DNA from: Xenorhabdus hominickii
GTDB lineage: Bacteria > Pseudomonadota > Gammaproteobacteria > Enterobacterales > Enterobacteriaceae
Reading direction: 5' to 3'
DNA: 64,000 nucleotides
NCBI RefSeq assembly: GCF_002632725.1
Contig: NZ_NJAI01000001.1
Location: 983,220-1,047,219, forward strand
Shown: piece by piece, positions 8,562 to 18,400 of the stretch
Position numbering within the stretch: position 1 is the first letter of the stretch
Layout of the letters: the number at the start of each line of letters is the position of its first letter
Program-made: the position numbers and the translations under genes
The notes under the pieces: model-generated
What the model was told of the DNA's origin: nothing
Databases searched by the model: none
What the model saw: the letters and a program-made list of their open reading frames with translations, nothing else

Positions 8562-9992
8562 CTACTCCAACCCCAATTCCTTCAATTTCCGCGTTATCGT
8601 ATTTCTTCCCCATCCAAGTAAGCGGGCGGCTTCCTGTTTATGGCCATTGGTATGTTCCAGTGCACAATGAAGTAAAGTGCGTTCCAGTAACGGGAGTGCA
8701 TCAGAAAGAAGGTCGGTTTTTCCCTCTTTCAAAGCGCGTTCAGCCCAAATTGCTAATTGTTGTGACCAATGTTCAGCTTGTGCAGAACGGGAAGCCGGGG
8801 GGGCATCATTCGGCTCCACCGTTTTCTTTTCAAGTAAGTCAGCAGGAAGATCCTGCATCAATATTTCTTTGCTGGCGGCCATCACGGTCAGCCAACGGCA
8901 GACGTTTTCCAACTGGCGAACATTCCCTGACCACGGCAAACGCATCAAGGCCAGTTCAGTATCAGGATGGAGTACTTTGGCTTCAACGCCCAGCTCTTTG
9001 GCGGTTTGTTGCAGAAAATGGTACGCCAGACGGGGGATGTCTTCCACCCTGTCCCGCAAGGGAGGTAACTGAACGCGGATCACATTCAAGCGATGATAGA
9101 GATCTTCCCGAAACTTACCTTCCGTAACCCGTTGTTCAAGGTTTTGATGAGTAGCAGCAATAATTCGCACATCAACCTTCACGGGCGCATAACCTCCAAC
9201 CCGATAGAACTGTCCTTCCGCCAATACACGCAGTAAACGGGTTTGGATATCCAACGGCATATCCCCGATCTCATCCAAAAACAGAGAGCCGCTATTAGCT
9301 TGTTCGAAACGCCCGTGACGAACCTGATTGGCGCCGGTAAAAGCGCCTTTTTCGTGACCAAACAGTTCTGATTCAATCAAATCTTTCGGGATTGCGGCCA
9401 TGTTCAGGGCGATAAAAGGTGCCGCTGCGCGTGGGCTGTGGCGGTGCAGGGCTTGAGCAACCAGCTCTTTCCCCGTGCCGGATTCTCCGTTAATTAACAC
9501 GCTGATGGAGGAACGGGAAAGCCGGCCAATAATCCGGTATACCTCTTGCATGGCTGGCGCTTCACCGATCATATCGGAGACGGATACCGCTACTTGCGGA
9601 TTGGAGGTAGATTGACATTGTTCGCGATAGTGACTTAGTGCCCGTTCAACCAGCGCAACGGTTTCATCAATATCGAAGGGTTTTGGCAGATAATCAAACG
9701 CACCGTGTTGATAAGCACTGACAGCAGCATCCAGATCTGAATGAGCAGTCATAATGATGACAGGAAGCTGTGGATGGCTCTGTTTTATCTGATTGAGCAG
9801 GCTCAGCCCATCCAAGCCGGGCATACGGATATCTGACAGCAGAACTTCCGGGCAGCTTTGTGATAGTGCTGACAGTACAGTATCTGCGTTTTCAAAACTG
9901 GTACACTCCATTCCTGCACCACTCAGCGCCCGTTCAAGTACCCAACGGATAGAATTATCATCATCAACGATCCAGACTTTTCCTCGTTGCAT
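8562..9992 (-). CDS. glnG: Nitrogen regulation response regulator NtrC (NRI)
   Basis: A sigma-54-dependent activator of about 476 residues. The receiver domain (about 1-120) has the phosphoacceptor Asp54 in LLSDIRMPG. The AAA+ domain (about 140-370) has Walker A GESGTGKE, the sigma-54-contacting loop GAFTGA and Walker B LFLDEIGDM. The C-terminal Fis-type helix-turn-helix is at about 430-476 (QEAARLLGWGRNTITRKLKEL). Phosphorylated by GlnL, it activates glnA and other nitrogen-starvation promoters. A GTG at 9998 is also in frame, but ATG 9992 matches E. coli (MQRG...) and sits behind GAGGGTG. It follows glnL by a short gap, the usual glnALG arrangement. Confidence 0.96.
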   Translation of the reverse strand: MQRGKVWIVDDDNSIRWVLERALSGAGMECTSFENADTVLSALSQSCPEVLLSDIRMPGLDGLSLLNQIKQSHPQLPVIIMTAHSDLDAAVSAYQHGAFDYLPKPFDIDETVALVERALSHYREQCQSTSNPQVAVSVSDMIGEAPAMQEVYRIIGRLSRSSISVLINGESGTGKELVAQALHRHSPRAAAPFIALNMAAIPKDLIESELFGHEKGAFTGANQVRHGRFEQANSGSLFLDEIGDMPLDIQTRLLRVLAEGQFYRVGGYAPVKVDVRIIAATHQNLEQRVTEGKFREDLYHRLNVIRVQLPPLRDRVEDIPRLAYHFLQQTAKELGVEAKVLHPDTELALMRLPWSGNVRQLENVCRWLTVMAASKEILMQDLPADLLEKKTVEPNDAPPASRSAQAEHWSQQLAIWAERALKEGKTDLLSDALPLLERTLLHCALEHTNGHKQEAARLLGWGRNTITRKLKELGLE

Positions 9993-10030
9993 TGTCACCC
10001 TCTACTTATTGATCGGTTACTTTCGCTCTG

Positions 10031-11080
10031 TTATTTCTTAATAGGCAGGTAAATAGAAAATTCGGTATGTCCCGGCCAACTGGTGAATTCGATTTTGCCA
10101 TGATGTTGATCGATAAGATTACGGGCGATTGATAGCCCAAGTCCAGTGCCACCTTCATGTCCACTGACCATCGGGTAAAAAAGCGTATCTTGAATATTGG
10201 GTGGGATACCCGGCCCGTTGTCTTCAATATCAATTCTGGCTGCTAAGCGGTAGCGCTCACCCTTTAAGGTAATTTGGAATGCTGTACGCGTCCGCAGTGT
10301 GATAGTACCGTCTTTTTTGCTCAGAGCCTGTAAAGCATTACGGGTAATATTCAGTAGTACCTGCTCAATTTGGTCAGGATAATGGGATAGCTCTGGCAAG
10401 CTCGGATCATAATCTTTGAGCAACGTAACATTCGCGGGCATTTCCAGTGAAACTAATTGATAAACCCGTTCGACCACATGGTGGATGCTCTGGCGGGTTT
10501 GAGTTCCCGGATGCTGTGGCCCCAGTAATCGATCAACAAGGGCACGTAACCTGTCAGCCTGTTCAATGATAACTTGAGTATATTCCCGCAAAGACGGTTC
10601 GGGCAGCGCTTTGGCAAGGAGTTGTGCTGCTCCCCGTAGCCCGCCAAGGGGATTTTTGATTTCATGTGCCAGCCCCCGAACCAATTCCCGAGCAGCCGCC
10701 TGCTGTGCTTGTTGTATCTGCTCTTGGCTTAACCGGCGTTGACTGTCCATAGGCGCCAGTTCCAGCAGAATAAACTGTTCGGAAATCGGTTGGGCACTGA
10801 GCGACATCACATGCGAGTGATTATTGATCACCAAAATGACTTCGTTATCGGTAAAACCATGACCATCAATCAGACTGGAACGCATCAATTCAGTATCCAG
10901 TGAGATATAACTAAACAAGACTGGAAGAGGCGTTCCGAATAATTTATGTGTACTTTGTGCCATAAGTTGCATAGCGGAATGATTGGCATAGCGGATAATT
11001 AAATCGTTATCCAGCACCAACACGCTGTTTATCAGTGAATCGAGAACATGTTCTGCGTTTGGGAAATCAGCCATTGTCAT
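10031..11080 (-). CDS. glnL: Nitrogen regulation sensor histidine kinase NtrB (NRII)
   Basis: A 349-residue soluble kinase/phosphatase that controls NtrC in response to PII. It has an N-terminal PAS domain (about 10-115), a HisKA segment with the phosphorylated histidine in [13 protein letters not shown] (about residue 140), and an HATPase domain with N-box [11 protein letters not shown]1 [10 protein letters not shown] and G2 [10 protein letters not shown]. There is no transmembrane segment, as expected. The start may be ATG 11080 or the ATG two codons later. An NtrC-type site lies immediately upstream, and a hairpin separates it from glnA, so expression is probably both by read-through from glnA and from an autoregulated promoter. 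Confidence 0.96.
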   Translation of the reverse strand: MTMADFPNAEHVLDSLINSVLVLDNDLIIRYANHSAMQLMAQSTHKLFGTPLPVLFSYISLDTELMRSSLIDGHGFTDNEVILVINNHSHVMSLSAQPISEQFILLELAPMDSQRRLSQEQIQQAQQAAARELVRGLAHEIKNPLGGLRGAAQLLAKALPEPSLREYTQVIIEQADRLRALVDRLLGPQHPGTQTRQSIHHVVERVYQLVSLEMPANVTLLKDYDPSLPELSHYPDQIEQVLLNITRNALQALSKKDGTITLRTRTAFQITLKGERYRLAARIDIEDNGPGIPPNIQDTLFYPMVSGHEGGTGLGLSIARNLIDQHHGKIEFTSWPGHTEFSIYLPIKK

Positions 11081-11088
11081 TCAATCTC

Positions 11089-11105
11089 TGCACTTTTTTG
11101 GTGCA
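11089..11105. promoter_or_regulatory. NtrC-binding site at the glnL promoter
   Basis: TGCACTTTTTTGGTGCA matches the NtrC consensus TGCACCANNNTGGTGCA at 12 of its 14 specified positions and keeps both outer TGCAC/GTGCA half sites. It lies 9-25 bp before the glnL start. In E. coli an equivalent site mediates autorepression of glnLG. Confidence 0.8.
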
Positions 11106-11214
11106 TTGTAGCCTATTTAAGCATAACTCGATGAGTTCTTCTGCTAATTACGCGTTATTCTCTCTATGCTATCGAGAATGTGCATCATCATGGGTATGAG
11201 CACGGACGCTCGAT

Positions 11215-11239
11215 AAAAGAGCCCATCCGAAGATGGGCT
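11215..11239 (-). terminator. glnA terminator/attenuator before glnL
   Basis: An 8-bp stem AGCCCATC/GATGGGCT (11220-11227 with 11232-11239) with a 4-nt loop is followed, on the minus strand, by CTTTTATC. It lies 50-75 bp after the glnA stop and probably reduces read-through into glnLG. Confidence 0.7.
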
Positions 11240-11290
11240 AAAAGTTTCACGGCAACAAAAAATCAGCTTGAAATCTACTGGATGTAATAA

Positions 11291-12700
11291 TTACACACTG
11301 TAATAGAGTTCAAATTCCAGCGGATGTGGTGTCATACGGATGCGTTCAATCTCAACATGCAGTAATTTGATATAAGCATCAATTGCATCATCAGTGAAAA
11401 CACCACCGCGTGTCAGGAATTCCCGATCGGCATCCAGTGCTGCTACGGCTTCTTCCAGAGAAGAGGCTACTGTTGGGATCTCTTGTGCTTCTTCTGCTGG
11501 CAGGTCGTATAGGTTTTTATCCATCGCATCACCGGGATGGATTTTGTTGATGATGCCATCCAGACCTGCCATCAATAAAGCAGAGAAAGCCAGATAAGGG
11601 TTCGCAGCAGGGTCAGGGAAACGCACTTCGATACGGCGCGCTTTTGCACTTGCCACAACCGGAATACGGATAGAGGCGGAACGGTTACGGGCAGAATACG
11701 CCAACATGACCGGAGCTTCAAAACCGGGTACCAACCGCTTGTATGAATTGGTGGTTGGATTGGTGAAAGCATTTAACGCACGGGCATGTTTGATAATACC
11801 GCCGATATAGTACAGAGCCAGTTCGGACAAACCACCATACTTATCACCTGCAAATAGATTCGTTCCATTTTTGGACAGAGACATGTGGCAGTGCATACCA
11901 GAGCCGTTATCTCCCACTAACGGTTTTGGCATAAATGTAGCGGTCTTGCCAAATTTATGGGCAACGTTATGAACCACATACTTATAAATCTGAGTTTCAT
12001 CTGCTTTTTTGGTCATTGTATTAAAGCGGGTTGCGACTTCATTTTGCCCGGCAGTCGCGACTTCATGATGGTGGGCTTCAACCACCAGACCCATTTTTTC
12101 CATCGTCAGGCATATGGTTGAACGGAGATCCTGAGAGGAATCCACCGGAGGAACAGGAAAATAACCGCCTTTAACTCCTGGACGATGACCTTTGTTACCG
12201 TTTTCATAACGTGTACCACTGTTCCACGCTGCTTCGGTATCATCAATATGATAATAAGAGCCGGAGATGGAATTACCGAAACGAATATCATCAAATAGGA
12301 AAAACTCAGGTTCTGGCCCGAATAACACCGTATCTGCAATATCACTTGCACGCAGAAAATCTTCTGCGCGTTTGGCGATGGAACGCGGATCACGGCCATA
12401 CCCTTGCATAGTGCCGGGTTCCAGAATATCGCAACGTATAATCAGCGTGGCATCTTTAAAGAATGGATCAAGTATTGCGGTGCTGGGGTCTGGCATTAAC
12501 ACCATGTCGGACTCATTAATACCTTTCCATCCACCAATAGAGGAACCATCAAACATTTTGCCATCTTCAAAGAAATCTTCATCAATCTGGTGGGCAGGGA
12601 TAGTGATATGTTGTTCTTTACCTTTGGTGTCAGTAAAACGTAAGTCAATAAACTTCACCTGATGTTCTTCAATCAAGGACAAAACATGCTCAATGGACAT
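11291..12700 (-). CDS. glnA: Glutamine synthetase, type I
   Basis: A 469-residue enzyme of the dodecameric GSI-beta class that makes glutamine from glutamate, ammonia and ATP in the cytoplasm. The N-terminal beta-grasp domain has the conserved DGSSIGGW latch, the metal and glutamate site shows [10 protein letters not shown] and NGSGMHCH, and the adenylylation loop carries Tyr in NLYDLP (about residue 398), so GlnE control is expected. Length equals E. coli GlnA. The ATG follows AGGAGAGTTCAGT. Transcription is predicted from an upstream sigma-54 promoter with two NtrC sites. In E. coli the next divergent gene is typA; here a 15-kb island lies in between. Confidence 0.97.
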   Translation of the reverse strand: MSIEHVLSLIEEHQVKFIDLRFTDTKGKEQHITIPAHQIDEDFFEDGKMFDGSSIGGWKGINESDMVLMPDPSTAILDPFFKDATLIIRCDILEPGTMQGYGRDPRSIAKRAEDFLRASDIADTVLFGPEPEFFLFDDIRFGNSISGSYYHIDDTEAAWNSGTRYENGNKGHRPGVKGGYFPVPPVDSSQDLRSTICLTMEKMGLVVEAHHHEVATAGQNEVATRFNTMTKKADETQIYKYVVHNVAHKFGKTATFMPKPLVGDNGSGMHCHMSLSKNGTNLFAGDKYGGLSELALYYIGGIIKHARALNAFTNPTTNSYKRLVPGFEAPVMLAYSARNRSASIRIPVVASAKARRIEVRFPDPAANPYLAFSALLMAGLDGIINKIHPGDAMDKNLYDLPAEEAQEIPTVASSLEEAVAALDADREFLTRGGVFTDDAIDAYIKLLHVEIERIRMTPHPLEFELYYSV

Positions 12701-12819
12701 ACTGAACTCTCCTGGTTTACGCCGGCCTGATAAAACAATGCAAGGATACCGCTTTATCTTAAAGAGGTGTGCATCTCTGTACGATCAATTTTTGTAAAAT
12801 TTCTATTGCAAAGAGAAAT

Positions 12820-12834
12820 GCGAAAAGTGTGCCA
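12820..12834 (-). promoter_or_regulatory. Sigma-54 promoter of glnA (glnAp2)
   Basis: Read on the minus strand, TGGCAC-N5-TCGC matches the sigma-54 -24/-12 consensus TGGCAC-N5-TTGC and has the same TCGC variant as the E. coli glnAp2 promoter. Transcription would start near 12808 and give a leader of about 108 nt. Confidence 0.85.
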
Positions 12835-12917
12835 GTTTTAATAAATTATTAAATATCAATTGGTTAATTTTAGTGAGGTAAAAACTAATGAGGTAAACGC
12901 ACAGTTTTAAGTACATT

Positions 12918-12934
12918 TGCCCCAAATTAGGGAT
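12918..12934. promoter_or_regulatory. NtrC enhancer site, weak, proximal
   Basis: TGCCCCAAATTAGGGAT is a degenerate match to TGCACCANNNTGGTGCA. It is called mainly because its centre is 32 bp from the stronger site, the same helical phasing as the two E. coli glnA enhancer sites. It lies about 117 bp upstream of the predicted start point. Confidence 0.5.
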
Positions 12935-12949
12935 TCTGACAAACAGAAA

Positions 12950-12966
12950 TGCACTGAAATGGTGCG
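12950..12966. promoter_or_regulatory. NtrC enhancer site, strong, distal
   Basis: TGCACTGAAATGGTGCG keeps 11 of 14 specified positions of the NtrC consensus. Its centre is about 149 bp upstream of the predicted sigma-54 start point (E. coli: about 140). Confidence 0.75.
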
Positions 12967-12975
12967 CCTGGGGAT

Positions 12976-13080
12976 TGACTCAACGTTGAGGGAATCAAGG
13001 AAGGTGTATAATAGCGAATATATATCGTAATAAGGCGCAATCGGTTATATAGAATCAACGTCAATTGCGCCTGTTAGTTT
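12976..13080 (+). promoter_or_regulatory. Plus-strand promoter followed by a hairpin, no gene
   Basis: TATAAT at 13007-13012 is preceded by TTGACT/TTGAGG-like -35 candidates (best spacing 15-16 bp from the latter). Twenty bases later a 9-bp stem AGGCGCAAT/ATTGCGCCT (13033-13041 with 13064-13072) forms with a 22-nt loop, followed by GTTAGTTT. No plus-strand gene follows. It may be the remnant of the ancestral typA promoter cut off by the island, or a short RNA. The hairpin may also terminate the minus-strand RCC1-like gene. Confidence 0.4.
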
Positions 13081-13118
13081 AGAGTAACCTGATGATTACA
13101 CTGGTATCAGATATTATA

Positions 13119-14897
13119 TTAATCCTTATAATAGGTCAGTTTTTCACCTAATAATGATGTTATCTCACTGGTATCCCATCCACCACCGGGGTTACCCCAA
13201 ATAACGACTTTTTTATCTGCTGTCAGAGCAACAAATGCTTTTCCTGTTGCATAGATAGCCCTTACATTTTTCAGGTCGCCTTGAACTGCTGAACAATCAC
13301 CACCATATTCAGCATCTCCCCAAGTGACGACTGTGCCATCTATTTTCAATGCTGCATACGCACTAGCTGAACATGTTACTTGAACGACATCTTGGAGCCC
13401 TTGAACAATTGGATCGGGAGCATCGGGAGCAGATAACATGACTGAATGATCGCTATTCAGTAAATACAATAGAGTATGACTGATTGATATGTCTACGGAG
13501 CGTATCGTTCTAGTTATCGCCGAATCATTACGGTCTTGGAAGTACCATGATATCATTTCACTATCACCACTAGCATCTGGGAACATTCCCAATCCACAGA
13601 CCATCACCTTGCCGGTCGGATCTGTAACTCCGTTGAATTTTATTAAATTCTTTGGCGCGGCGAAGCTAGGTGGGGTAGCTAGTGTGTAGGAGTAATACGG
13701 ATCTGCATGACCAACTGGATCGTTGCTCGGAATATCCAGCCCCCACAGTCCCGGAGTACCGTCTTGAGTTATGAAGCAGCAGTTCCCAGCAGGTATTGTT
13801 GAAACATAACGTAAGTTTGTGTAATTTCCTACAGGAGGTAGCGCAGACCCTGGTTGACCCACAATTTGTTCTGGCCAGCTCTCTAAACTACCATACGTAG
13901 TATAGCCGAAAAAATTATATTTATTTCCGATATAAATATATTCGTCCATACCAATAGACCAAGAGCCAGTCAGCTCCCCCCAGACATGCATAGTGTATCC
14001 GTTAGCATTGAGAACGGCAAAGCTAGAGTGACCAGCACCTAAATTTTGGAACGGAGCACTACCGCTTAAATTATTAGGAACGTCCATTCCCCAACACATG
14101 ATACGTGAATTCTCGTTTCCAACTGATTGTAGGGCTGCATAGGCTGATCCGCATGTGGTAAGGGAATTAATGTTACTTGCAGTAGTGGAACTACCGAAAG
14201 GTCCTCCCCAACCTACCATGCTATTGTCGTTGAGGAACGCCGCGAAAGCGGAAGGGTAGTCACTATCAATGCCTCCGTTCCCAAAGACATTAATTGGATT
14301 TATCGTTAGAGAGCCTTTGCTGGGATGACTAACACTAATAGTTAGATTAGGAGCATTATCATAGAAAAATGTAGACGAGCTATAGTCAAAAGGTGAATAG
14401 AACTTTGATGCTCCATCCACATATGACCAACTTACTGCAAGGGGTTGACCATCATGACTCCAGGCAGTTAAGCGTTGTGGTGCTCCAAGGTCATTAGCCA
14501 TAGCATAATTGGCATAACGGGCACCCATGACGATAAAGGGTTCGTCGGGGTGAGTTGGAGTTGTGGCCGATTTATCCTTAACAAGTATTGGTTGTTTTTT
14601 TGACTCAGTAGGCGTGCCAAGGTCGTTTTTAACTACATAGTAAACTTCAATATTTCCTAACTGTATATCAGCTTGGTCAATACTGTACACGAACTGGTTG
14701 TTCGGCCTATATGACCCCGCGGTTTCTTGAATCGGATTTACGGTAAGGTTGTAAATAGTTATGGGCTCACCAGTCATGATACCATCGGCAGATATATGAA
14801 CTTCAATAAATTGCCCTGTTGCAGATTTATCTATAGTTAAAACACCATTTTTTACTGGAGTAATAATAGGTGCTGGAAGGAGGTGCTCTTCGCTCAT
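13119..14897 (-). CDS. Leaderless RCC1-like beta-propeller protein with N-terminal Ig-like module
   Basis: A 592-residue protein of unknown function. The first 110 residues look like an Ig-like beta-sandwich module (GEPITIYNLTV, then IEVYYVVKNDLGTPTESKKQ). The C-terminal two thirds hold about seven repeats of the RCC1/BLIP-II type, each ending in a WG-like strand: SAFAAFLNDNSMVGWGG, SAYAALQSVG..MCWG, SSFAVLNANG..HVWGE, CCFITQDGTPGLWG, HTLLYLLNSDHSVML, SAYAALKIDGTVVTWGD and KAFVALTADKKVVIWG (the last two at about 512 and 553). Seven repeats fit a complete seven-bladed propeller. There is no signal peptide or membrane segment. The start ATG follows AAGGAC. It is divergent from the inverse autotransporter across 535 bp. 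RCC1-like folds bind proteins; partner and localisation are unknown. Confidence 0.65.
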   Translation of the reverse strand: MSEEHLLPAPIITPVKNGVLTIDKSATGQFIEVHISADGIMTGEPITIYNLTVNPIQETAGSYRPNNQFVYSIDQADIQLGNIEVYYVVKNDLGTPTESKKQPILVKDKSATTPTHPDEPFIVMGARYANYAMANDLGAPQRLTAWSHDGQPLAVSWSYVDGASKFYSPFDYSSSTFFYDNAPNLTISVSHPSKGSLTINPINVFGNGGIDSDYPSAFAAFLNDNSMVGWGGPFGSSTTASNINSLTTCGSAYAALQSVGNENSRIMCWGMDVPNNLSGSAPFQNLGAGHSSFAVLNANGYTMHVWGELTGSWSIGMDEYIYIGNKYNFFGYTTYGSLESWPEQIVGQPGSALPPVGNYTNLRYVSTIPAGNCCFITQDGTPGLWGLDIPSNDPVGHADPYYSYTLATPPSFAAPKNLIKFNGVTDPTGKVMVCGLGMFPDASGDSEMISWYFQDRNDSAITRTIRSVDISISHTLLYLLNSDHSVMLSAPDAPDPIVQGLQDVVQVTCSASAYAALKIDGTVVTWGDAEYGGDCSAVQGDLKNVRAIYATGKAFVALTADKKVVIWGNPGGGWDTSEITSLLGEKLTYYKD

Positions 14898-15432
14898 AAT
14901 AATAAGTCCTTATATTGTTAAGTATTTGTTGTGTACAGTTATTTACTGTTAAATGGCTAATATAAATAAAATATAATCGTGTAACTAATGAAATAAAGTT
15001 ATCACTCGTATCATTATGATTTAATGTTATTTTTTATTTAAATTGCTTTAGTGATAATGATATTTTTTCTCTAATTTATCAGGTTTATTTGATTGATAAT
15101 AATTTATATTGAACTATAACATAGTGGGAATGGATTTTTATATGTTTACTTTTTAAAAATAAATAATCTGACTAATTATGTTAGCGATACTATTTTCTTT
15201 ATTATGCGCTTGCTTTATTTGTTCTGCTAATGAGCTATTAAATTTTAATTTAAACTAAGTTTTTATAGTTATAAAGATAACTAATGGTTATCAATTGATA
15301 ACCATGTTTCATAATGACAGAATGAATATTATCTACTAGTCTAGGATATTAGGGGGGTAGTTTTATTTTATTACTTAATCAGCATAAAATAAGACTATTG
15401 ATAATGACTTGGAGTGTTTGGGAGTCTGATGT
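14898..15432. other. Very AT-rich divergent intergenic region, RCC1-like gene / inverse autotransporter
   Basis: This 535-bp gap holds the promoters of both divergent genes. It is strongly AT-rich, the kind of DNA that H-NS silences (inference). Two items stand out: a perfect 22-bp palindrome at 15284-15305 and a G6 run at 15352-15357, 75 bp before the adhesin start. No gene or convincing -35/-10 pair was identified. Confidence 0.5.
15284..15305. promoter_or_regulatory. Perfect 22-bp palindrome upstream of the adhesin gene
   Basis: ATGGTTATCAA pairs exactly with TTGATAACCAT, without spacer. It lies 128 bp before the adhesin start and about 390 bp before the RCC1-like gene start. Such a site suits a dimeric regulator, but no cognate regulator is encoded nearby. 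Confidence 0.45.
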
Positions 15433-18400
15433 ATGTCATCATATTTTCGTAAATTAATTGTTTTTTTTATTGTTATTTATGTTTTATTTACACCTTCTAT
15501 ACTGATGAACGCCTTTGCAGATAGTCAGGTAACGGCTGATGAAAAATACACTCAGAAAACAGACAAAAAAGATAATATAGATGCTCAGGTAATAGAATCA
15601 AGTAAAAGTTTTTTAAATCCTAAAATAAATAAAAAAATAAATTTAAAAAACACTAATGCTCTTTCAGAATCAGATGCACCAAATATAATCGCCAGCAATA
15701 TTCAAACGGTAGGAAACATTCTGTCATCTTCTCCTTCGGAGCTAGCGGAACAAGCTAAGTCTTACGCTTTGGGTAAATTTAACGGCACAGTATCTTCCGA
15801 AGCGCAAAAATGGTTATCGCAGTTTGGTACTGCCAGAATTAACTTTGGACTGGATAAAAAAGGAACCCTGCAAGAAAATTCACTCGACCTATTACTACCT
15901 CTTTATGACAATAAAACAGATTGGTTGTTTTTCTCTCAATTAGGTTATCGCAACAAAGATAGCCGCAATACTATTAACGTCGGTTTAGGTGGACGCTATT
16001 TTTATCAGAACTGGATGTATGGACTAAATACTTTTTATGACCATGATATTACAGGAAAAAACCAACGTATGGGGGTGGGGGGCGAGATTTGGGGTGACTA
16101 CATTAAACTCTCAGCCAATACCTATTACCGCTTGAGCGACTTGCAAACATCACGGAATTTTAAGGATTATCATGAACGCCCTGCAAATGGTTATGATATT
16201 AACGGAGAGTTTTTCCTGCCCGCCTACCCCAATTTGGGTGCTAAATTGACATATGAGCAATATTTCGGTGAAAACGTTACTTTATTTAACCGTGATACCA
16301 GACAGAAAAACCCGAGTCTGGCTAAATTAGGCTTAACTTATACGCCGATTCCACTCGTAACAATGGGGGTGGATTATAAACAGGGTGAAAGTGGTCATAC
16401 TGAAACACAATTTCTGGCGAATTTAAGTTATAAACTCGGTGTTCCTTTTAGTTCTCAATTATCGCCAGAAAGTGTGGCTTCGATGCGTACATTAGCGGGC
16501 AGCCGTTATGATTTAGTGGAAAGAAATAACAATATTGTTCTTGACCATATAAAGCAATCCACAATTCAACTTTCTATACCACAAACTTTAACGGGTTACA
16601 GTCACGAAGAAAAAAAAATAGCAGCCACAAATAATCCGGAAAATATAGTTAAATGGCAAGAAAATAAGGAATATACCAAATTTATCAATGATGGCGGGAA
16701 GTTAAATGTTAATGGGAATCAAATTTCCATTATATTCCCGACATATCAGCTTGGTACTGGAAAACCCAATAATTATCCCATTAATTTCAACATATTTGAA
16801 AATAGTAATACAAAAAAAGCTTCTCATCATGAAACAATGACCGTGATTGTCAGGCCATTTATTGTGAAAGAAAAAGAAGTTAATCCTACAGAAACATTAC
16901 CTGCTGATGGTAAACAAACTTATCAATTTACCCCAGTTATAACCTACGATGCCGTGGGTAATCAACCTTTACCTCAGGTTACACTTGATAATGTCCAATG
17001 GACAACTGAACCGGAGATTGGTGAACAATCAGGGTTACAGTGGGGAAAACCCGAAAAAACATCAAAAACCAATGATAAAGGGCAATTACAAGCCGCTTTA
17101 ACCAGTTCAAGACCCATCAACGATGTGAAAGTGTTTTTGCAAATGGATGGTATGGATAAAACGCAGGTAGGGACGGTGAGTTTTGGGGACGATAGCACGC
17201 GTCTTCATATAGATAAAATAGGCGTTTCATTACCAGACAATATGACAACACCTCTGATAGCAGATGGAATCCAAGCCTATACCTATAAGGCCGTTGTTTT
17301 GGATGGTGATAATAATCCAGTGTCACCAAACACATCAATTTCCCATGTAAAATGGGGACACGATCAAGAAGGAATTTCAACTTTGAAATTAGAACCCAAA
17401 GGTAACAAGACCGATGATAAAGGACAATTGACCGCAACATTGACGAGTTCTGCAGAAAAACCAGTTAATGTTATTGTTACTCTTTCGATTGAAGGGCATC
17501 CAGAAAAATCAGCTGATCCGGTTTCTTTCAAACCTGCAGACATTTCGCTAGTACCTTCACCTTCAGGCGCAATATTGGTCGGTGAAACATATACTGTCAC
17601 GGCAACAATTAACGATAAAAATTCGCCAATAACGTGGAGTTTTGATGCTCCTCATCGTGATAAGGTTACATCAAATTATACTGCTGGTAATCCAGTGGCA
17701 ACATTTAGTAGTAGTGTGGAACAAATAGTTACAGTGAAAGCTTCTATTAGTGGTTCTAAGCTCTCGCAAAAGAGTTTGGATTTCAAATGGCCAATAATTC
17801 ATGAGCCAACTTTCACCCCAAAAAGTGGGACTATTCCACCAGATGGAGATATAAATTCTAAGCATGCTTATGATTATATAGCGGAAGTTTTTGGTACTGA
17901 TGGATTAAGTTATACAGGAAAAGAGATTAAATTTAAATGGTGGTTGAAACCTTTAGCAAGTGGTGAAGCACCAAAAAATACTTGGCTGTCAGAGACGGGG
18001 GAAGTTACTGCTCAGTCAGATGGAAAATTGAAAGTTCAATTGAAGAGCAGTCAGAAAAGTCCTGTAGTGACAGGTGCAATAGTTTGTCTTTCTGTTGTTG
18101 ATGGAAACCCTGCTGAAGTCTCTCCGACAAAGCAATGTGCACAACCTGTGAATTTTGAAACGCCAGCACCAGTAGAGGATTTAAAGATCATAAGTCTTAC
18201 ATCTGATTTTAATGTTAATAGCCCCAAGGTAGGAGGGATAGGAGGGAAGAAAGAAAAATATACCTATAAGGCAATTGTTAAGTCAGCTTCTGGTACATCA
18301 TTGCCCAATGGGCATAAAATAAATGGTGCTAAATGGAGTACAGATCCCACTACTAAAACCGGTGATTGGGAAATAAAGAGTAATAATACGGTAGAGGATA

